The position numbers and the translations under genes are program-made. Below, piece by piece: positions 61,395-64,000 of a DNA stretch of 64,000 nt. The notes below the pieces were generated by a model. The model was not told the origin of the DNA and ran no database searches. It saw nothing but the letters and a program-made list of their open reading frames with translations. This stretch comes from Paraburkholderia sp. PREW-6R (GTDB taxonomy: Bacteria; Pseudomonadota; Gammaproteobacteria; Burkholderiales; Burkholderiaceae). Numbering within the stretch: the stretch's first letter is position 1; every line of letters starts with the position of its first letter. Location: assembly GCF_039621805.1 (NCBI RefSeq), contig NZ_CP155074.1:558001-622000 (forward strand). Direction: 5' to 3'.

Positions 61395-62189
61395 TCAGGC
61401 ATGCGTGGCGGCGGCGGATGCCGTGCCATAGCCGGCCCTGGTGCGCATTCGTTCGCGGCAGGCGTCGCCGAACGCGCGGAAGATCGCGGCGGAGAGCGCG
61501 TCGTTCGCGTGCTTCCACTCGGGGTGCCACTGCACACCCAGCGCGAACGCGCGCGCGTCTGTCACGCTCACCGCTTCGATCAGGCCGTCCGGCGCAATGG
61601 CCTCGGCCATAAGGCCCGCGCCTAACCGCTCGACGCCCTGGCCGTGCAATGAGTTCACACGCGCTTCCTTCGCGCCGCCCGCAAGCCGCTGCAACGAGCC
61701 GCCCTGTGTCAGCGTGATCGAATGAGACGGTGCGTACTGCACGTCGAGGTCGTCTTCCTTGTTCTCGCGATGGTCGTTCAGGCCGGCCACCGCGTGAACG
61801 CTTTGATGCAACGTGCCGCCGAACACCACGTTCATTTCCTGAAAGCCCCGGCATACCGCCAGCACGGGCACGCCGGCGGCGATCGCGGCGCGCATCAGCG
61901 GCAGCGTCGTCGCATCGCGAGCGGCGTCGTGCAGCGTGCCCGTCGCGCTGGGATGGCCGCCGTAATGGCGCGGCTCGACGTTGGAATAGCTGCCGGTAAA
62001 CAGCAGGCCGTCGACGCTCGCCAGCACATCCTCCGCGGACTGACGCTCGCCGAGCGCGGGCAGGAGCATGGCCAGCGCCTGCGAACCGTCGACGATCGCG
62101 GTGATGTATTTCTCACCGACCACGTGCGACGGATGGACTCCCATCATGGTTCTGTCGGCGCTAATACCGACCAGGGGTTTGTTTCGCAT
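61395..62189 (-). CDS. puuD: Gamma-glutamyl-gamma-aminobutyrate hydrolase
   Basis: 264 residues from the ATG at 62189. It is a class I glutamine-amidotransferase-like hydrolase: catalytic C113 in VLAVCRGFQEMN and H222/E224 in GVQWHPEWKH. SDRTMMGVHPSHVVGEKYITAIVDG and GGTLHQSVHAVAGLNDH are PuuD-like. It releases GABA from gamma-glutamyl-GABA in the last gamma-glutamyl step of putrescine breakdown. It is the first gene of the minus-strand polyamine operon and is divergent from puuR. Confidence 0.9.
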   Translation of the reverse strand: MRNKPLVGISADRTMMGVHPSHVVGEKYITAIVDGSQALAMLLPALGERQSAEDVLASVDGLLFTGSYSNVEPRHYGGHPSATGTLHDAARDATTLPLMRAAIAAGVPVLAVCRGFQEMNVVFGGTLHQSVHAVAGLNDHRENKEDDLDVQYAPSHSITLTQGGSLQRLAGGAKEARVNSLHGQGVERLGAGLMAEAIAPDGLIEAVSVTDARAFALGVQWHPEWKHANDALSAAIFRAFGDACRERMRTRAGYGTASAAATHA

Positions 62190-63164
62190 AACGAATAGAC
62201 GTGTGTGTTCCCCACGGTACGTGGCATGAACAACGTTAAACACAGCGCGGCACAATGTTGCGGCCGGACGCACAGCGTCAAGCCAGCAGGGTAGTGCGCG
62301 TGGTTAAAGGGCGGGCCGTTCGATCATTCCGTCAAGCGGCAAGCGACAAGCGACAAGCGGCAAGCGGCAAGCGACAAGCGACAAACGACAACCGACGAGC
62401 GGCATGCAGCAGACCGCAGGCGGCAGACGACAGCGCGCATGCAAGATCGCGCGGCTCGAAAGGGCGCGCTCACGCAGACGGACGGATCGAACGGTGAAAA
62501 GAAGGGAGGCGCTACGGCAGTAACGACGCGACTTCATCCGTACGCACGGCGATAAAGGCGCGCGCAGAGATAGAGTTGTGACGTCGAACGGAACGGCGGG
62601 ACAGGATCGTGAAGACAGACAGAAAGCGGCGGAACGCAAGGCTGCCGTTGCTGCCGTCGGCGATGGCGCCGTCAGTGCGAAGACAACTCGCCTGACTTCG
62701 ATTCCATCTCACCAAAGGGCCTCGGACTCTCACGATTACACTCGACTGGCGACGTTGAAAGTATTGAACGGCCTGTTCGAAAATCGCGCGGGGCGTTTAA
62801 AGAAACAGGACGCTGGGATGATCGCATGAACCGGGTCGAACTGGGTTCGTTGCGTCGGATAACACGTATTTCGTGCCGCGTGACGCCGGCATGACGATCG
62901 CCTGTGAACCAGCATATACGAGCCAATAAAGCCGTCAAATCATTTTTTGAAAAGACGGATCAGGGCTTTCCCGAGGGTATGGCCGGACGGGGGTGCGGTG
63001 GGAATATTCGTTGCGTTGTTCATGCGAATCAGGATTTTTCAGGGTTTCCCCCAGCGGCGCGACAGCCAAAGTGATTAGAATATTCAACACGTGCACGCAC
63101 GCAGGTGCCGCACTGATGCGCGCAAACACGCGCCACTATCGTTTCAAATTCAGAGAACCTAGCG
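62190..63164. other. 975-bp divergent gap between puuD and puuR
   Basis: No gene is supported on either strand; several open frames have no family pattern, and one contains the translated 7-bp repeat. The segment 62334-62438 is a tandem repeat. A TAGAAT box lies at 63076-63081 but without a good -35. This region must contain the promoters of the puuD and puuR transcripts. Confidence 0.5.
62334..62438. repeat. Decaying 7-bp tandem repeat
   Basis: Units of AAGCGGC or AAGCGAC repeat from 62334 to 62382 without interruption (seven copies), then AAACGAC, AACCGAC and GAGCGGC, followed by more degenerate 7-mers to about 62438. It is not a CRISPR array: there are no spacers. It is likely a slippage-prone minisatellite. 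Confidence 0.88.
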
Positions 63165-63716
63165 ATGTCCATAGAAGTAGCCACGCGCCTGCAGTACATC
63201 CGCAAAAAGCACGGCCTGTCCCAGCGTGAACTGGCCAAACGGGCGGGCGTCACGAACGGCACGATCTCGCTGATCGAGCAGAACCGTGTGAGTCCGTCGG
63301 TCGGCTCGCTGAAGAAACTGCTCGAATGCATACCAATGAGTCTCGCAGAGTTCTTCACATTTGAAGTGGAGGTGGAGCGCTCGATCGTGTCGCGCCGCGC
63401 CGACATGCCGAATCTCGGTAACGAGCAGATTGAGTTCTATCTGGCGGGATCGAGCGTGAAAGATCGAAATATGGGCATTCTGCGCGAGGTGTATCAGCCT
63501 TTGTCGGACACCGGGCCTGAAATGCTCGCGCACGAGGGGCACGAGGGCGGCGTGGTGGTCAGCGGCCAGATCGAACTGACGGTGGATGGCGTGACGTGGC
63601 TGCTCGACCCCGGCGACAGCTATTACTTCGAAAGCCGCTTGCCGCATCGTTTTCGTAATCCCAGCGGGGAGCATCTCTGCGAGATCGTGTCGGCCAATTC
63701 GCCGCCGACCTTCTAG
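63165..63716 (+). CDS. puuR: PuuR-like XRE-cupin regulator
   Basis: 183 residues. Residues 5-60 are an XRE helix-turn-helix (RLQYIRKKHGLSQRELAKRAGVTNGTISLIEQNRVSPSVGSLKKLLECI). Residues about 105-180 are a cupin domain (EGHEGGVVVSGQIELTVDGVTWLLDPGDSYYFESRLPHRFRNPSGEHLCEIVSANSPPTF). This two-domain layout and length match E. coli PuuR, the putrescine-responsive repressor of puu genes. It is divergent from puuD and followed by puuC. Putrescine or a related amine is the likely effector. Confidence 0.92.
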   Translation: MSIEVATRLQYIRKKHGLSQRELAKRAGVTNGTISLIEQNRVSPSVGSLKKLLECIPMSLAEFFTFEVEVERSIVSRRADMPNLGNEQIEFYLAGSSVKDRNMGILREVYQPLSDTGPEMLAHEGHEGGVVVSGQIELTVDGVTWLLDPGDSYYFESRLPHRFRNPSGEHLCEIVSANSPPTF

Positions 63717-63811
63717 TCTCTCCGCGTCAACGCGCCACGACGCCACGCGACGCGCCACCCGCAAGCAGTGAATGCCGGCGTGCGCCGTGCGCATAACAAT
63801 GAGGCATCCTG

Positions 63812-64000
63812 ATGAATAAGACTTTCGCTTTCTGGCAGGACAAGGCCGCTACGCTTTCCATCGAAGGCCGCGCGTTTATCGACGGCGAATACCGCCATGC
63901 CGCGAATGGCCGTACGTTCGATTGCCTGAGCCCGATCGACGGCAAGCTCCTTGCCAGGGTCGCGGACTGCGGCGCGGCCGACGTAAACGCCGCAGTCGCT
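63812..64000 (+). CDS. puuC: Gamma-glutamyl-gamma-aminobutyraldehyde dehydrogenase, 5 prime part only
   Basis: 63 N-terminal residues are in the window. FAFWQDKAATLSIEGRAFIDGEYRHAANGRTFDCLSPIDGKLLARVADCGAADVNAAVA closely follows the N-terminus of E. coli PuuC, including the YWQDKA-like opening, and of aldehyde dehydrogenases in general. It oxidises the aldehyde made by PuuB. GAGG at 63801 supports the ATG at 63812. It lies 95 bp after puuR on the same strand and continues beyond the window. Confidence 0.88.
   Translation, partial: MNKTFAFWQDKAATLSIEGRAFIDGEYRHAANGRTFDCLSPIDGKLLARVADCGAADVNAAVA

Noticed and set aside
61363..61854. N-terminal extension of the PuuA frame
   Set aside because: The extension is antisense-like, Arg-rich and overlaps puuD; the ATG at 61362 matches the family start.
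62190..62270. Possible PuuR box (ATGAACA near 62225) upstream of puuD
   Set aside because: Only a 7-base match to the E. coli consensus and no symmetric or repeated copy; too weak to report as a site.
62334..62438. CRISPR-like array
   Set aside because: The repeats are 7 bp, contiguous and without spacers, and there are no cas genes.
62255..62938. Small open frames in the puuD-puuR gap
   Set aside because: They translate the 7-bp repeat or random GC-rich DNA and lack ribosome sites and family patterns.

Overview
The window is a high-GC chromosomal segment from a betaproteobacterium of the Burkholderia/Paraburkholderia type. This call rests on gene content and protein style: three Gram-negative porins with the AQSSVTLYG-like mature start, a DUF3138 outer-membrane protein, many LysR regulators, and a gluconate-dehydrogenase-type operon. 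I see no phage, insertion sequence, CRISPR array, rRNA or tRNA. The gene content is metabolic, transport and regulatory, with about 49 genes, the first and last of which run off the window.

Layout. 1-1356: an MBL-fold hydrolase and a divergent TetR regulator around a near-perfect palindrome. 1357-9355: a long AT-rich leader and a secreted modular glycosidase-like protein, a GT9 glycosyltransferase, an orphan small protein, a KfrA-like coiled-coil DNA-binding protein and a DUF2322 protein. 9653-12495: a fatty-acid-hydroxylase-family membrane protein and a DeoR-MFS pair with repeated operators. 12631-17159: a DUF2946 / TonB receptor / PepSY operon, probably for metal uptake. 17386-19572: a TPR-glycosyltransferase fusion. 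19565-27359: a LysR regulator divergent from an arylsulfotransferase-like protein, an NCS2 permease and a porin; then a LysR protein with two helix-turn-helix domains and a second porin.

27504-31855: a carboxymuconolactone decarboxylase-like protein, an XRE/MmyB-type regulator, a 2-hydroxyacid dehydrogenase-like flavoprotein and a third porin. 31974-35928: a three-gene membrane-bound gluconate/alcohol dehydrogenase operon (small subunit, GMC flavoprotein, triheme cytochrome c) with a perfect LacI-type palindrome in its promoter. 36320-40982: LysR, an aconitase-family enzyme with AcnB-like domain order but no HEAT domain, and an MFS transporter. 41701-44521: a FadR-type regulator and quinone-dependent D-lactate dehydrogenase, each preceded by a TGGTnnnACCA operator. 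44576-49695: a luciferase-like oxidoreductase, DNA polymerase II, a PRC-barrel protein and a DUF2891 protein.

49809-64000 is a polyamine catabolic island. On the minus strand lie PuuD, PuuA, a SpuC-type aminotransferase, the PotFGHI putrescine importer, a DUF3138 outer-membrane protein and two PuuB-like oxidases. PuuR and the start of PuuC lie divergently on the plus strand. The island therefore encodes both known routes from putrescine (gamma-glutamylation and direct transamination) together with import. Three long stem-loops without good U-tracts sit between its genes and probably set different mRNA levels for the transporter, enzyme and outer-membrane segments. A decaying 7-bp tandem repeat lies in the 975-bp gap between puuD and puuR.
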